The notes below the pieces were generated by a model. The model was not told the DNA's origin. It was given only the letters and a program-made list of their open reading frames with translations, and did no database searches. The position numbers and the translations under genes were made by a program. From NCBI GenBank assembly GCA_025463925.1, contig JAODBK010000042.1, forward strand, positions 1 to 64,000: a DNA stretch of 64,000 nucleotides, written 5' to 3'. Below are positions 41,311 through 55,898 of this stretch, one piece after another. Position 1 is the first letter of the stretch. Each line of letters begins with the position of its first letter. Source of the DNA: Acidimicrobiales bacterium. Its GTDB lineage: Bacteria; Actinomycetota; Acidimicrobiia; Acidimicrobiales; AC-14.

Positions 41311-43050
41311 TCACTTGACGAGTTGGGGCAGGTCACAGAGCAGTTGCTGGTTGTTCCAGACATCGGCGCCGGCAATGCGCAGGCCCATGACGGCGCCGAT
41401 CCTGTCGAGCACACCGGTGTCGAAATCGGTGTTGAGCTGGGTGCTCACCGCGGTGCTGACCGTCGTACCGATCAGATTGGCATTGAGACCGATGCCGACG
41501 GCAACGGTCTGAATGTTGATCCTCGGCGCCAGCTGCCGGGAGACAGTCGGGCTGGTGGACCCGACCGTCTGCATCGGCCGGTCGAAGGTGCCGTTGAAGG
41601 TCAAGGGTGTCGAGCCCGCGAGCACGGTGGCGTCCGCGTCACTGGTGACGGTCACGGCGCCGCCGACGTTGACAAGATCACCGAGCCTTCGGATCGTCAC
41701 CGTCTTGCTCGCGTCCGCCATCAGCGTCGGGTCCACGTTGCCGATCGAAGCCTGCGCGGCCCGCGTCCCGGCGAGGATCCCCACCGGGGTCGTGTCGGCC
41801 GTCGCCGCGCACGCGATGCTGCTTATCGTGCCGTCGGCGCCGGCACCTTCGATGTAGACGGGCAGCTGGACGTGCGTTCCGCCGAGGCCGGGAACCGTCT
41901 GGCTCAACGTTTCCAGAAAATAGAGCCGGGCCTGCGCGGTCTTGGCGACGGTGCCGACCGGTCCCCACGCCGCTTGGGGCTTCTCGATGAACGAGAAGTC
42001 CATGGTGATGGAGTCGACACCCGCAAGGGTCAGTGGCAGCGTGACGTGGACGAGGTTCGTGCCGTTGGCCACCGCGGCCTGCACGGCCATCTGTGCCAAG
42101 TCGAGGCTGCGGAGCTTGAAGTTGCGAGCGGCGGTGGCAGAGGCGACCGAGCCGTCGCCGGAGCTCATGCTGATGATGTCGCGGAGCTTCATCGTGGTCG
42201 AGTTCGTCATGGCACCACCGACGCCGGTCTGGAGGGAGCCCTTCAGGAGATTCAGCGCAGCGGCCGCTTGCAAGCTCGTTGCGTCGCCCTTCGCGTTGAG
42301 CGCGTTGGTCATGACCGTGAAGACCTGGCCCACCGTCATCGACTGGTTGAGCAGGTTGTCGACGGTTCCCACGTTGCCGGCCGCGTCGACGAGATCTCCG
42401 AGGGTGACGCTGGAATCTGACAGGCCCTGGTAACCGGCGGTCGTGACGTTGACCGCGCTGCCGAATTCCGAACCGAGGATCGCATTGGACAGCGCGGTCT
42501 CGGTGGCGCCGATCGTCACTCGGCTGAGGAACGAGCCCACCTGGACGCCGGCACCGGCCGACTTGAGGGCGGTGGCGCACGAGCTCAACGTGGTATCGCC
42601 TGGGATGAAGTTGTAGTGGAAAGCCGTGCTGATGCACACCTGGACGGCATTCGCCAGCATCTGCGTGGCGCCCGCGGCGGCGCTGGTGACCGCAGTGAAC
42701 GTCTTGGCGCTCGAGTCCCAGTTTCCGACCGCGATGTTGACGACGTTGGGGCTGACGGCATCGAAATTGTTCCGATGCAGGCTCGACGACGCCATCGTCG
42801 TCGCGTCGTTGACCGCGGTCGCGGTCCCGAGGGCGCCGAGTGCGTCACCGGCGGCCTGGTCGGCATAGGTCTGCATCTTTCGCTTCTCGGCGACCTGATG
42901 ACCGATGTCCACCGTCATTGCCGCACCACCCATCACCAACATGAGTCCGGCCGCGGTCAGGATCAACACCGCGCCGGCCTCATCGCCGCGCCGGCGCAGA
43001 TGGAGGCGACGAGTGACACGTGCGAACAGTGCGTGGGGGTGGGTCCGCAT
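41311..43050 (-). CDS. tadG: TadG-like pilus assembly protein, fifth pair (E)
   Basis: This 579-residue protein has an N-terminal anchor EAGAVLILTAAGLMLVMGGA followed by AMTVDIGHQVAEKRKMQTYA, matching classical TadG/DUF2134-type proteins. The rest is Ala/Thr/Val/Asn-rich and outside the cell. It lacks the landmarks of the A-D proteins (no QTFVYM, no LIR end; it ends LLCDLPQLVK), so it is probably the regular TadG of set 2. It follows tadE-E by 9 bases. Confidence 0.78.
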   Translation of the reverse strand: MRTHPHALFARVTRRLHLRRRGDEAGAVLILTAAGLMLVMGGAAMTVDIGHQVAEKRKMQTYADQAAGDALGALGTATAVNDATTMASSSLHRNNFDAVSPNVVNIAVGNWDSSAKTFTAVTSAAAGATQMLANAVQVCISTAFHYNFIPGDTTLSSCATALKSAGAGVQVGSFLSRVTIGATETALSNAILGSEFGSAVNVTTAGYQGLSDSSVTLGDLVDAAGNVGTVDNLLNQSMTVGQVFTVMTNALNAKGDATSLQAAAALNLLKGSLQTGVGGAMTNSTTMKLRDIISMSSGDGSVASATAARNFKLRSLDLAQMAVQAAVANGTNLVHVTLPLTLAGVDSITMDFSFIEKPQAAWGPVGTVAKTAQARLYFLETLSQTVPGLGGTHVQLPVYIEGAGADGTISSIACAATADTTPVGILAGTRAAQASIGNVDPTLMADASKTVTIRRLGDLVNVGGAVTVTSDADATVLAGSTPLTFNGTFDRPMQTVGSTSPTVSRQLAPRINIQTVAVGIGLNANLIGTTVSTAVSTQLNTDFDTGVLDRIGAVMGLRIAGADVWNNQQLLCDLPQLVK

Positions 43051-43059
43051 GACGACCTC

Positions 43060-43584
43060 TCAGGAGATCTTTCCGGTAACGGTGGTGTGGATGGTCGAGG
43101 GGAGAAACGCGAAGATGCCGGGGAGCGGCGCGATCTTGGGCTTGTTCGCCCAGTAGTACGTCAGTGTGATGGTCATGCACTTGGTGTTGGGCTCGTCGGT
43201 TCCGGCGGTGGTCTTGCATGGCTGGTAGACGGGCTTTCCGGCGACGACGCTGTAGTTCGAGGTGATGATCTCGAGGCCACCCGCAGGCGTTGCCGTCGGC
43301 TCGGCCGAGTCGGCGCCGAGCATCGACTGCAGCTTGGCTCGAGCGGAATCGACGGCCGCCGTTTGCTTGGCCGTGTCATCGCCTGCGGATGCAGTGGCGA
43401 CGAGCGCGCTGCGGATCCCCTCCTGCGCCCCGTGCTGCATCTGCTCCTTGAGCGACCACGCGTAGCCGAAGCTGATGATCCCCCAGAGCAGCATCACGAA
43501 CAGCACGAGGACGAACGCGAACTCGACGAGCGCGACGCCCGACTCGTTCCGGTCGGCCCTCCCGATGATCGTCCCTCGCGTCAT
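43060..43584 (-). CDS. tadE: TadE-like minor pseudopilin, fifth pair (E)
   Basis: This 174-residue protein starts at ATG 43584 behind GAGGGGG; the frame is open ten codons further but that part lacks a ribosome-binding site. The signature is SGVALVEFAFVLVLFVMLLW followed by SFGYAWSLKEQMQHGAQEGI. The outer domain has two cysteines (QPCKTTAG, TKCMTITL) but not the RVQV pattern of cassettes A-D. It ends in HTTVTGKIS. It is the conventional TadE of the region and overlaps no other gene. Confidence 0.83.
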   Translation of the reverse strand: MTRGTIIGRADRNESGVALVEFAFVLVLFVMLLWGIISFGYAWSLKEQMQHGAQEGIRSALVATASAGDDTAKQTAAVDSARAKLQSMLGADSAEPTATPAGGLEIITSNYSVVAGKPVYQPCKTTAGTDEPNTKCMTITLTYYWANKPKIAPLPGIFAFLPSTIHTTVTGKIS

Positions 43585-43673
43585 GGTCCCCCTCGAACCC
43601 CAGTCCAACGGCACGTTCTGTTCGCTTCCACGTTGGCTCGTACTGATTGTCGGAGGGAAGGACCAATAACTTG

Positions 43674-43742
43674 ATAGCCAATTTCGGCTATGCCGTCATG
43701 ACACGATCGAACTAGTTCAAAGTGAACACACCCGAGTCGGAC
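43674..43742. promoter_or_regulatory. Upstream region of tadE-E with repeats
   Basis: It holds an inverted repeat ATAGCC/GGCTAT spaced by 6 bases (43674-43691), the palindrome GAACTAGTTC (43709-43718), arms GTTCA/TGAAC (43715-43727), and the second copy of the 12-base element (43731-43742). Confidence 0.4.
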
Positions 43743-43752
43743 GACCCAGTGG

Positions 43753-44355
43753 TCAGTCCTTCGGTGCGGGCGCGGAGCGGAGGAACGCCAGCATCTCGTC
43801 GGCGCGGTACAGCTTGTGGGTCGTCGGGTGCTGCGGCGCCTTGCCGACGGTGATGCCGTCGGGCCCGTGGCCCCAGAAGCCTTCGAACGCTTGACCGGGA
43901 CGATGCGGATCGGTGATGTGGTGCACGTCGCGCGGGAAATCCAGGCCAGAAGCCGCGAATGACGCGTCGTCGAGGAACAGCACCATGCGCGGCCAGCACG
44001 CGACGATGGCGCGGGCGACTCGGTCGGCGTCGTCGCCGGTGTGGATCAGCGCGGTGACCGAGAGCGCTTCGATCCGGCCCCAGGACGGCTCGATGATGCG
44101 GAGCAGCTCGACCGACCACCGCCGAACTTCGGCCCAGAACCCGAGCGGGTCGGGATAGAAGAACGTCGGGTGCGGCTCGCCCCACGTCGGCGGGTGCTCC
44201 TCCAGCTCGAGCAACGGGTCACGCCACACGGGCGCCCGCTCGGTGACCATCAGCAACCACGCGTTGACCGACCCCGGCGAGTTCGGCGGCCAGTCGCGCG
44301 CCCGGCGGGTGAGGCGGCGCTGCTCGCGCCAACCGGCAGCGCGCGCCGCCGCCAA
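43753..44355 (-). CDS. Hypothetical protein at the island edge
   Basis: This soluble protein of about 200 residues has no signal or membrane helix. The start at TTG 44355 is uncertain: protein-like sequence (DPLFSPQPAER) continues about 12 codons upstream to a stop, with no usual start codon. Features are a basic N-terminus, LIHTGDDADRVARAIVACWP and FLDDASFAASGLDFP in the middle, and a C-terminus EMLAFLRSAPAPKD. No family was recognised. It is divergent from coaE and not evidently related to pili. Confidence 0.6.
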   Translation of the reverse strand: MAAARAAGWREQRRLTRRARDWPPNSPGSVNAWLLMVTERAPVWRDPLLELEEHPPTWGEPHPTFFYPDPLGFWAEVRRWSVELLRIIEPSWGRIEALSVTALIHTGDDADRVARAIVACWPRMVLFLDDASFAASGLDFPRDVHHITDPHRPGQAFEGFWGHGPDGITVGKAPQHPTTHKLYRADEMLAFLRSAPAPKD

Positions 44356-44454
44356 ACGCTCGGCCGGCTGCGGTGAGAAGAGTGGATCGTGGCGGATGCC
44401 TCATGATGCCATCGCGGGCTACGTTCGCCGGATGGCACCGACGGTTCTCATCAC

Positions 44455-44481
44455 CGTTGGTGTCGGTATCCGACACCAACG
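44455..44481. promoter_or_regulatory. Perfect 12-bp inverted repeat upstream of coaE
   Basis: Arms CGTTGGTGTCGG and CCGACACCAACG flank TAT, ending 39 bases before the coaE ATG. It could be an operator or a leader hairpin. Only 165 bases separate the divergent genes here. Confidence 0.6.
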
Positions 44482-44520
44482 ATGTCCAGAATGCTCGTGG
44501 GCGTGACCGGGGAGAAGCGG

Positions 44521-45144
44521 ATGGTCGTGGTCGGCCTCACCGGCGGCATCGGCTCGGGGAAGTCCACCGTGTCGGGGTTGCTCGCCGAGCGCGGCGCGAT
44601 CGTGATCGACGCCGATCGCATCGCCGCCGACGTGCGCGCCCCGGGCGGCGCGGCCTACCAGCCGCTCATCGACCGTTTCGGCCCGACGATCGTTGCCGCC
44701 GACGGCACGATCGACCGGAAGGCGCTGGCCGAGATCGCGTTCGCCGACGAGAAGGCGCTGGCCGACCTCAACGCCATCACGCACCCGGCGATCGGCGCCG
44801 AGATCGCCGCCCGGATGGCCGCGGAAGCCGGCACCGACCATCTGGTGCTCCTCGACGTGCCGTTGCTGGTGGAGAACGGCCGGGTCACGACCGACGAGGT
44901 GATCGTCGTCGACTGCCCGGTCGACGAGGCGGTGCGGCGGCTGGTGGAGTACCGCGGGTTCGACGAGGCCGATGCCCGTCGCCGCGTCGCCGCTCAGGTC
45001 ACACGAGACGAGCGGCTGGCCAAGGCAGATTTCGTGATCGACAACTCAGGTGCGCCGGAGGCACTCGGCGACCAGGTCACCCGGTGCTGGACGTGGTTGG
45101 AGTCGGTGCGCGCGGAACATAGAGCGCGATCCACAGCAGAGTGA
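44521..45144 (+). CDS. coaE: Dephospho-CoA kinase
   Basis: This 207-residue enzyme phosphorylates dephospho-CoA, the last step of coenzyme A synthesis. It shows the P-loop GLTGGIGSGKST (about 5-16), DADRIAADV and the later LLDVPLLVENG and RDERLAKADFVIDN that mark CoaE. ATG 44521 follows GGGGAG; an in-frame ATG at 44482 next to the inverted repeat is less likely. Its position between rpsA and uvrB is as in mycobacteria, apart from the pilus island. The last 68 bases overlap the convergent membrane-protein gene. Confidence 0.95.
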   Translation: MVVVGLTGGIGSGKSTVSGLLAERGAIVIDADRIAADVRAPGGAAYQPLIDRFGPTIVAADGTIDRKALAEIAFADEKALADLNAITHPAIGAEIAARMAAEAGTDHLVLLDVPLLVENGRVTTDEVIVVDCPVDEAVRRLVEYRGFDEADARRRVAAQVTRDERLAKADFVIDNSGAPEALGDQVTRCWTWLESVRAEHRARSTAE

Positions 45145-46213
45145 CCATCGGGCCGATGGCCCGGAGAGAGTTGTCTGCCAGGTCGTAGACCTGGCCGGAC
45201 AGGAACGGCACCACCAGCGCGAAGGGCATCGCCGCACTGAGGAGCAAGGATCGCTCGCGCCACCACCGCAGGACGCAGAACACCGCCAGAGGCACGCACG
45301 CGATGGCGATGACCATGTCGGCGTAGTTGTGGAAGTAGTGCCAACCCCGGTGCCACGCGTCCCAGAACCCGTAGAACGGCGCCGCGAACTCCTCGATACC
45401 GCTCGGCGGCCAACCGAATCGCCATCGGACGTAGAGGGCCCAGACGCCGACGAGGACGCCGGGCACGACGAGGAGCGCCGCCCGCTGCCGTCGCGAGAGC
45501 CCCATGCCACCGACCGTCGCGGCCGCCGGCAGGAACACCGCGATGCCGGCGAAGGCGAGCAGCGTCGGCTCTTTGGTGAGCACGCACGCCGCGGCGGCCG
45601 CGCCCGCCCAGCCGAGCCGGCGGCGGACGAGCATCAGGATCGCGATCACCATGAAGGCGAGGGCCCACGCGTCGGACCCGTCCATGATCACGGAGATGAT
45701 CACCGCAGGGTTCAGCGCGAACGCCAGCGCCGCCCGAGGCGGCGCACGGACCGCCATGGCGAGGAGCGCGGCCGCGAACGTCCCGACGGCGACGGCCCCG
45801 AGGTTCGTGATGACGAGACCCCACAGGAGAGGGCGCTCGCCGAAACCGTGCCATGGCCACGCGAGGAGCGGGTACCCGATGCGCTGGGCCCGGTACGCGG
45901 GCCGGTCGAGGAACGCCTTTTGCGTCGCCGCGTGACGAAGGAAGGGATCACGGGCGAGGAGCCAGAACGCCTGGCCGTCATGACCGTCCTTGTGCGGGAC
46001 CAGGACGTGCGGCCCGAGCACTTTGCGGGCCAGGGGCATCACGGAGCCTTCGCGGCCGAAGTGCACGAACCACGCTGGGTCACCGTCCGCCCGAGCGAGG
46101 AACAGCCCGACGATCAGAAGATGGGCCGCCAAGCCCACAGCAGCCCATCGTGCCGCGACACGTGCGCGGGATGGGCGGTCGACCGCGGGCGGCCCGACGG
46201 GCGTCAAAACCAC
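45077..46213 (-). CDS. GT-C-like polytopic membrane protein
   Basis: This 378-residue protein has about nine hydrophobic helices. The outer loop after helix 1 contains [10 protein letters not shown] and [17 protein letters not shown], a pattern seen in GT-C-type membrane glycosyltransferase families with a Gly-x-Asp-Gly-Gln motif. The donor and acceptor are unknown. GTG 46213 lies 23 bases from the divergent uvrB start. It overlaps the coaE 3' end tail-to-tail. Confidence 0.7.
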   Translation of the reverse strand: MVLTPVGPPAVDRPSRARVAARWAAVGLAAHLLIVGLFLARADGDPAWFVHFGREGSVMPLARKVLGPHVLVPHKDGHDGQAFWLLARDPFLRHAATQKAFLDRPAYRAQRIGYPLLAWPWHGFGERPLLWGLVITNLGAVAVGTFAAALLAMAVRAPPRAALAFALNPAVIISVIMDGSDAWALAFMVIAILMLVRRRLGWAGAAAAACVLTKEPTLLAFAGIAVFLPAAATVGGMGLSRRQRAALLVVPGVLVGVWALYVRWRFGWPPSGIEEFAAPFYGFWDAWHRGWHYFHNYADMVIAIACVPLAVFCVLRWWRERSLLLSAAMPFALVVPFLSGQVYDLADNSLRAIGPMVTLLWIALYVPRAPTPTTSSTG

Positions 46214-46224
46214 ATCGATGTCAG

Positions 46225-46230
46225 TACCAT
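46225..46230 (+). promoter_or_regulatory. Leaderless -10 box TACCAT of uvrB
   Basis: TACCAT ends 6 bases before the GTG of uvrB, which fits transcription starting at the start codon. No LexA-type box is seen here. Confidence 0.4.
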
Positions 46231-46236
46231 ACCGGG

Positions 46237-48251
<2,015 letters not shown>

Positions 48252-48255
<4 letters not shown>

Positions 48256-49898
48256 CGCCACGCCGGCAGCTGCTGCTGTCGCTCGCAGGACTCGCCTGCA
48301 TCTACGCGGTCTTCATCGGAGTCGGCGACAGCCGGGCCTGGTCGGGTTCTGATGCCGGCGGGAAAGTGGCCACGATCCGCTTCATGGATCAACACCACAC
48401 GCTCCGGCCGGTGGTCGGCTACTGGGCCGAGCGTTGGGATCCTCGAGGTGACTACCACCCGCTCGTCTACACATCGAGGATTGGCGGCAACTGGGTCCAG
48501 GTCACGACGCTGCCGTTCGTCTATGCCGGACTGCCGTTGTGGCGGATCGCAGGGCGTGACGGGATCCTCGTCCTGCCGGTCGCCGGCAGCCTGCTCGCGG
48601 CGTACGCCGCTCGACGGCTGGCCCGTGCGCTCGGCGCCCGTTCTGGACTGGGCGCGTTCTGGCTGGTTGGTCTCGGGAGCCCGATGCTCTTCTATGCCGC
48701 CGACTTCTGGGAGCACTCGATGGCGGTCGGGCTCGCGCTTCTGTCCGTGGCGTTGTTGTTCGAGGGCGGCGAACGGAGCCGGTTCGGGCCGCTGTACTGC
48801 GGACTGGCCGGTCTCGCAGCCGGCTTCGCGGCGACGATGCGGACCGAGATACTCGTCTACGTGGCCGCGCTGGCGGTCGCGGTGCTCGTCGTCTCCGGTC
48901 AGCGATCCCATTGGCTCCGCCGCCCGTGGTCGCTCCTGGCGGCGGCCGTCGGTCTGTTCGTGCCGCTCGTCGCCAACAGCGTGGTGGAGCGCGCGGTCTT
49001 CGGCCACGGCGTTCGCGACACGCGCGCCGCTGGCAATGTCGCCTCGGCCGGCCACGGAATCCTCGGCCGGCTGAGCGACGGCGCGCTCACCGCGGTCGGC
49101 GTGTTGTCGGAGTCGTCGGGAAAGGCGTACGTCCTGGGGGCGGCACTCGTCCTGACGCTGGTGATCGGGGCGGCGTGGACGCTGCGACGCGACGTCGAGC
49201 TGCGGAGCACGGGCGGGCGAGCGTCCGCGGCCGCGATCATCGCTCTGTACGGGGCCCGGTTTGCGAACGGGCTGGGATTCGTGCCCGGCTTCATCCCGGC
49301 GGCACCGGCCGGGGCCGCGGCGGTCGCAGCCCGCGGCGATCGCGCCCGCGTCGTCATGGTCGCCGCCGTGGTGTCCCTGCCGCTGGTGTGGCTGTTCTCG
49401 TGGCAGGGTCAGCTGGTGCCGCAGTGGGGCGGCCGATACGTCCTGGTTTCTGGTGCGCTGCTCACCGTGCTCGGTGCCGTCGCCATGGAGGAGGTCGGGT
49501 GGCGTCGACCCGCGCCCGCGCTGATCGTGACGATCGCATTGGCGGTCTCGCTCTCCGGCGCGGCCTGGCACGTTCGGAGGACGCGAGCGTACGCGCGGGC
49601 GATCGCAGCCATTGAACAGGCCCCGCGTGACGTGGTCGTCGTGTCGCACATCGTTCATCTCGGTCGAGAAGCGGGCTCGTTCTATGGCGACCATCGTTGG
49701 CTCTCGGCCGGCGGGTCCGACGGCGTCGCCCGGGCCGCGTCCATCGTCCGCGACGCGGGGGCGACCCAAATGGACGTCGTGGACCTTGATCGAGGACAGG
49801 TCGCGCCCAACATCGCCGGCTGGCAGCCGGCATCCGCCCGCCACGTCGGACTGCTGGGCTTCCGGTTGGCGGTGTGGCGCTATCGGTTGGCGACGTGA
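48252..49898 (+). CDS. Polytopic membrane protein, GT-C-like, 1 of 3
   Basis: This 548-residue protein starts at TTG overlapping the uvrB stop by 4 bases. An N-terminal helix is followed by an outer loop with WSGSDAGGK and [11 protein letters not shown], then about eleven helices (about 95-430) and a soluble C-terminal domain (about 440-548, [20 protein letters not shown]). The acidic first loop and helix count suggest a GT-C glycosyltransferase fold, by inference. It is translationally coupled to uvrB and to the next gene. Confidence 0.72.
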
Positions 49899-51589
49899 CG
49901 AGACGGTTCCTCCATCTGCCGCTGGCAGTGCACGCCGGCCTGCTGCTCGCAGTGCTTGTCGCACTCGGCGCCGGCATCGGGACGCGGGGTTCGTTCGTCT
50001 CGGACGAAGGAGCATCGATCCTCCAAGCGCGGTCACTCGCACGCGGCGACGGATGGGTGGTGCCGCTCCCACTTCCGAAAGTCGATCCTGACGGCCGGTG
50101 GTTCCCGTTGGAGCCGTACGAGATCGGCCCCAAGGGCCGCGCCCCCTTCGGCAAGCATCCGTTCTACGCAATGGCGATGGCGGGCGCGTACCGGCTGGGC
50201 GGCGTCAGTGGGGTGATCGGCCTCTCCGTCCTGGCCGGTGTCGCCGCCGCGCTGTCCGCATCAGGTCTTGCCGGTGTGTTCGACAGGCGTTTGGCCGTCC
50301 CGGCCCTCTGGGTCACCGGGCTCGCGAGCCCGTTGCTGTTCGACAGCTTCCTCGCGGTCGGCCACACGATCGGCGCCGCGGGGGCAGGTCTCGCGGTGCT
50401 CGCCGCAGTATCGGCTCGGGCGCGACCGACATGGCGCGTCGTCGGGGTCATCGTCGGCGTGGGCGCCGCGGTCGTGGTCAGGAGCGAGGCGCTCCTCCTC
50501 GCGGCTGCGCTCGCCGTGGTGCTGGTGCTGGCGGCGTGGCGGGCTCGGAAGCCACTTCTCGCGGTCATCGGGGTCGCGGCCGCGACCAGCGCCGTCGGCG
50601 CGCGCGCGGCCGAGACGTTGATGATTCGCCATGCACTCGGACGAGCTGATGCCTCGGTGGGCGTCCCCGCGCGAGGCAATGGCCGCTCGTTCGTCGGTGG
50701 CCGATGGGAGGGCTTCGTCACCACCTGGCTTCAACCGACGGCTCGCGATCTGAAGGTCGCCGCGCTGTGCGTCGTGGCGGTCGCGGTCGCGGCCGCCATC
50801 GCGGCCGTGATGGCCCGGCGCCGCCCGTCAGATGTCGGGGCCCTCCGGCTGCTGGTGGCGATCGGCGTCGGAGCCGCCGCCGTACGGGTGGTCGCGGCGC
50901 CGCTCGACCCCGTCCCCGGTCTGATCATGGCCTTTCCGATCGGGTGGGTCGGGATCCTCCTCCTTCGTCGGGCCGACCTCGCGGGTCTCCCGCGGCGCAT
51001 CGCGGCCGCCACGGCGGCGCTGTTCGCAGTGGGCGTCCTGTTGACGCAGTATCCGGAGGGTGGTTCCGCGGAATGGGGTGGTCGCTACTTCGCGTTGATG
51101 GTGCCCCTGGTCGTCCCGCTGGCCCTGGTGTCGCTCATCCGACAGGGAGCGTCATTGTCCCGTGCCGCCAGGGGCGTCGGCGCGGTCGGCCTCGCCGCGG
51201 TATCGATCCTGTTCTCGTTCCTCGCCGTCGGCAGCTTGCGCGCGGTGCACGACGACTACGCGAAGCTCGTGGGTGGCGTCGAGCGGGTCGCGGCATCGAC
51301 GGTCTCGACGGGCCAGCGCCCGGTCATCGTGACCACCGAGTCGTTCCTGCCGCGGATGTCGTGGCGCACCTACGCGCACCAACGTTGGCTTCTGGTGCTC
51401 CCGCCTGAGTTGCCGGTGGCCGGCCGCCGCTTGCGTGACGCCGGCATCGCCGAGATCACGCTGGTCGATCGCGAGGACGCGTCCCAAGTGATCCGATTCG
51501 ACGGGTACCACGTGACGCGTCACGAGGTGATCGAGCGACAGGGAACATGGCATGTCACGGTGTTGACTGCCGACGGGCAATCCCCGTGA
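49895..51589 (+). CDS. Polytopic membrane protein, GT-C-like, 2 of 3
   Basis: This 564-residue protein starts at GTG in a GTGA overlap with the previous stop. After helix 1 it has FVSDEGASILQARSLARGDG, the Asp-Glu loop typical of GT-C membrane glycosyltransferases, then about twelve helices and a C-terminal soluble part (about 465-564, RPVIVTTESFLPRMSWRTYA). Its organisation parallels the previous gene (helix, acidic loop, helices, soluble end), so the two may be distant paralogues. Confidence 0.72.
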   Translation: MTRRFLHLPLAVHAGLLLAVLVALGAGIGTRGSFVSDEGASILQARSLARGDGWVVPLPLPKVDPDGRWFPLEPYEIGPKGRAPFGKHPFYAMAMAGAYRLGGVSGVIGLSVLAGVAAALSASGLAGVFDRRLAVPALWVTGLASPLLFDSFLAVGHTIGAAGAGLAVLAAVSARARPTWRVVGVIVGVGAAVVVRSEALLLAAALAVVLVLAAWRARKPLLAVIGVAAATSAVGARAAETLMIRHALGRADASVGVPARGNGRSFVGGRWEGFVTTWLQPTARDLKVAALCVVAVAVAAAIAAVMARRRPSDVGALRLLVAIGVGAAAVRVVAAPLDPVPGLIMAFPIGWVGILLLRRADLAGLPRRIAAATAALFAVGVLLTQYPEGGSAEWGGRYFALMVPLVVPLALVSLIRQGASLSRAARGVGAVGLAAVSILFSFLAVGSLRAVHDDYAKLVGGVERVAASTVSTGQRPVIVTTESFLPRMSWRTYAHQRWLLVLPPELPVAGRRLRDAGIAEITLVDREDASQVIRFDGYHVTRHEVIERQGTWHVTVLTADGQSP

Positions 51590-52968
51590 CCACGGCCACC
51601 TCACCGGCCCATCGCGATGCCGTCGTTGCGGCATCGGGCAACCGATCGGACTGGGCTGTCGCGACCGCGCTCGTCGGCCTCGCGGCCGCTCGTGCCGTGC
51701 CGTATCTGGTGCGAGGGCCGAAGCTCTTCCTGGACGACTGGTGGGCGCTGCGGAACGCCCGGTTCTCGGGCGCGTTCGGCGCCGCCGGCCACGAGCAGTT
51801 GATCGCGCGGCCGGGCGCGTGGTTGGTGTTCAACATCGAGTTCGGATTGATCGGCCGGCATCCGGTCGCGCTCTACCTGGTCCAGACGGCCCTGAACGCG
51901 GGTGTGGTCGTCGCCCTCTTCATCGTGGCGCGCCGGTTCCTCGGTCCATGGACCGCGGCGGGCGTATCGGCGACGTGGGCGCTCCTGCCCAACCATTCGG
52001 CCATGGATCACTGGGCGTCCACGATGCAGATCGTCGTCGCCCTCCTCTTCTTGACCGTGGGCGTGGGCCTCGTGGCTCGGGCCACCGACCGGGGAACGGG
52101 CATGTGGCCGGCGATCCTGTGCTTCCTGGTCGGCGGCCTTTGCTACGAGGCCGTACTCCCGGCTGCGGGGCTGGCGCTGCTTGCGGTTCCCCTTCTCTGT
52201 CGCGGCCATGTCCGGTGGGACGCCGTGCTTCGAGGAGGCGTCGCGATCGGCCTGGCGGGCGCATGGGCGCTGGCCCACTCATGGCGCCCGGTGCCGGGCA
52301 GGTACGCGGATGTGTCACTCGTCTGGACCGACCATTTCGGGGCCGGCGTCTCGCCGTCGATCACGTCGGGACGCCTGCTCGCCACGATCGCAATCGTGGC
52401 CGTCGCGGCCGCCCTCGGACGGCTGCTTCTTCCGAGCGTCCGCCAGTTGGCCGGGCCACCCGAGCGCCTGGTCATCGCGGGCTTGATCGTGATCGTCATC
52501 GGTGTGCTGCCGTTCGTGAAGTTCCCGATCGCGGTGATCGGGATCAACGATCGGGCCAACGTGGTGTCGTCCGTCGGCGCCGCGATGGTCTGGACAGGAC
52601 TCCTCGCCATGCTGGTGCGATGGCGCAGGATGATCGGGATCGCGGGGATCCTCACCCTGATGTCGTTCGCGGTTTCTGCTCGCTGGGAGCGCGACCGCTC
52701 GTACTGGAGAGCGGGACGAGATGCCGAGGTCATCGTGGATGCGCTGACTCGTCGGTTCCCGGCACCCGCCGGCGAGGTGCTGATCGGGCCGGCGGCGCTG
52801 AATCGCAGCGGCGTCGTCGGTCTCGTCTCGGACTGGGACACGTCGGCGGCGTGGCAGCTCGAGACCGGTCGACCGACGCGAGCCGCGACGTTCGCCGGCA
52901 GTCCGGAGGAGTTTCGGCGGGTCGCGAGCGGGGAGCGCCTGGACCTCACGTCCATCGGCCTCCCGTAG
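51586..52968 (+). CDS. Polytopic membrane protein, GT-C-like, 3 of 3
   Basis: This 460-residue protein starts at GTG overlapping the preceding stop by 4 bases. The first outer loop contains [19 protein letters not shown], with the Asp-Asp pair typical of GT-C enzymes. About ten helices follow, then a C-terminal region ([20 protein letters not shown]). It ends the uvrB operon; uvrA has a separate upstream region 84 bases further. Confidence 0.72.
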   Translation: MTTATSPAHRDAVVAASGNRSDWAVATALVGLAAARAVPYLVRGPKLFLDDWWALRNARFSGAFGAAGHEQLIARPGAWLVFNIEFGLIGRHPVALYLVQTALNAGVVVALFIVARRFLGPWTAAGVSATWALLPNHSAMDHWASTMQIVVALLFLTVGVGLVARATDRGTGMWPAILCFLVGGLCYEAVLPAAGLALLAVPLLCRGHVRWDAVLRGGVAIGLAGAWALAHSWRPVPGRYADVSLVWTDHFGAGVSPSITSGRLLATIAIVAVAAALGRLLLPSVRQLAGPPERLVIAGLIVIVIGVLPFVKFPIAVIGINDRANVVSSVGAAMVWTGLLAMLVRWRRMIGIAGILTLMSFAVSARWERDRSYWRAGRDAEVIVDALTRRFPAPAGEVLIGPAALNRSGVVGLVSDWDTSAAWQLETGRPTRAATFAGSPEEFRRVASGERLDLTSIGLP

Positions 52969-52993
52969 GAGGTCGGGCCCACCGACTTGGGGC

Positions 52994-53007
52994 CGAACAC
53001 CCGTTCG
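52994..53007. promoter_or_regulatory. lexA box: LexA (SOS) box of uvrA
   Basis: CGAAC-ACCC-GTTCG is a perfect palindrome with a 4-base spacer, as in the actinobacterial SOS box CGAAC-N4-GTTCG. It ends 45 bases before the uvrA ATG and after the previous gene's stop, where a repressor would block uvrA transcription. Confidence 0.75.
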
Positions 53008-53052
53008 ACTGATCCGCCACTGTAGGCGTGGCCAGCCGGTAGCCTGACCGGG

Positions 53053-55890
<2,838 letters not shown>

Positions 55891-55898
55891 GCCGGCTC

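Noticed and set aside
43709-43722. GAACTAGTTC considered as a LexA box.
   Set aside because: The spacer between CGAAC and GTTC is 2 bases, not 4.
14383-44520. Attachment-site repeats and an integrase for the pilus island.
   Set aside because: By eye no matching direct repeats were seen at the rpsA and coaE borders, and there is no integrase or tRNA gene.
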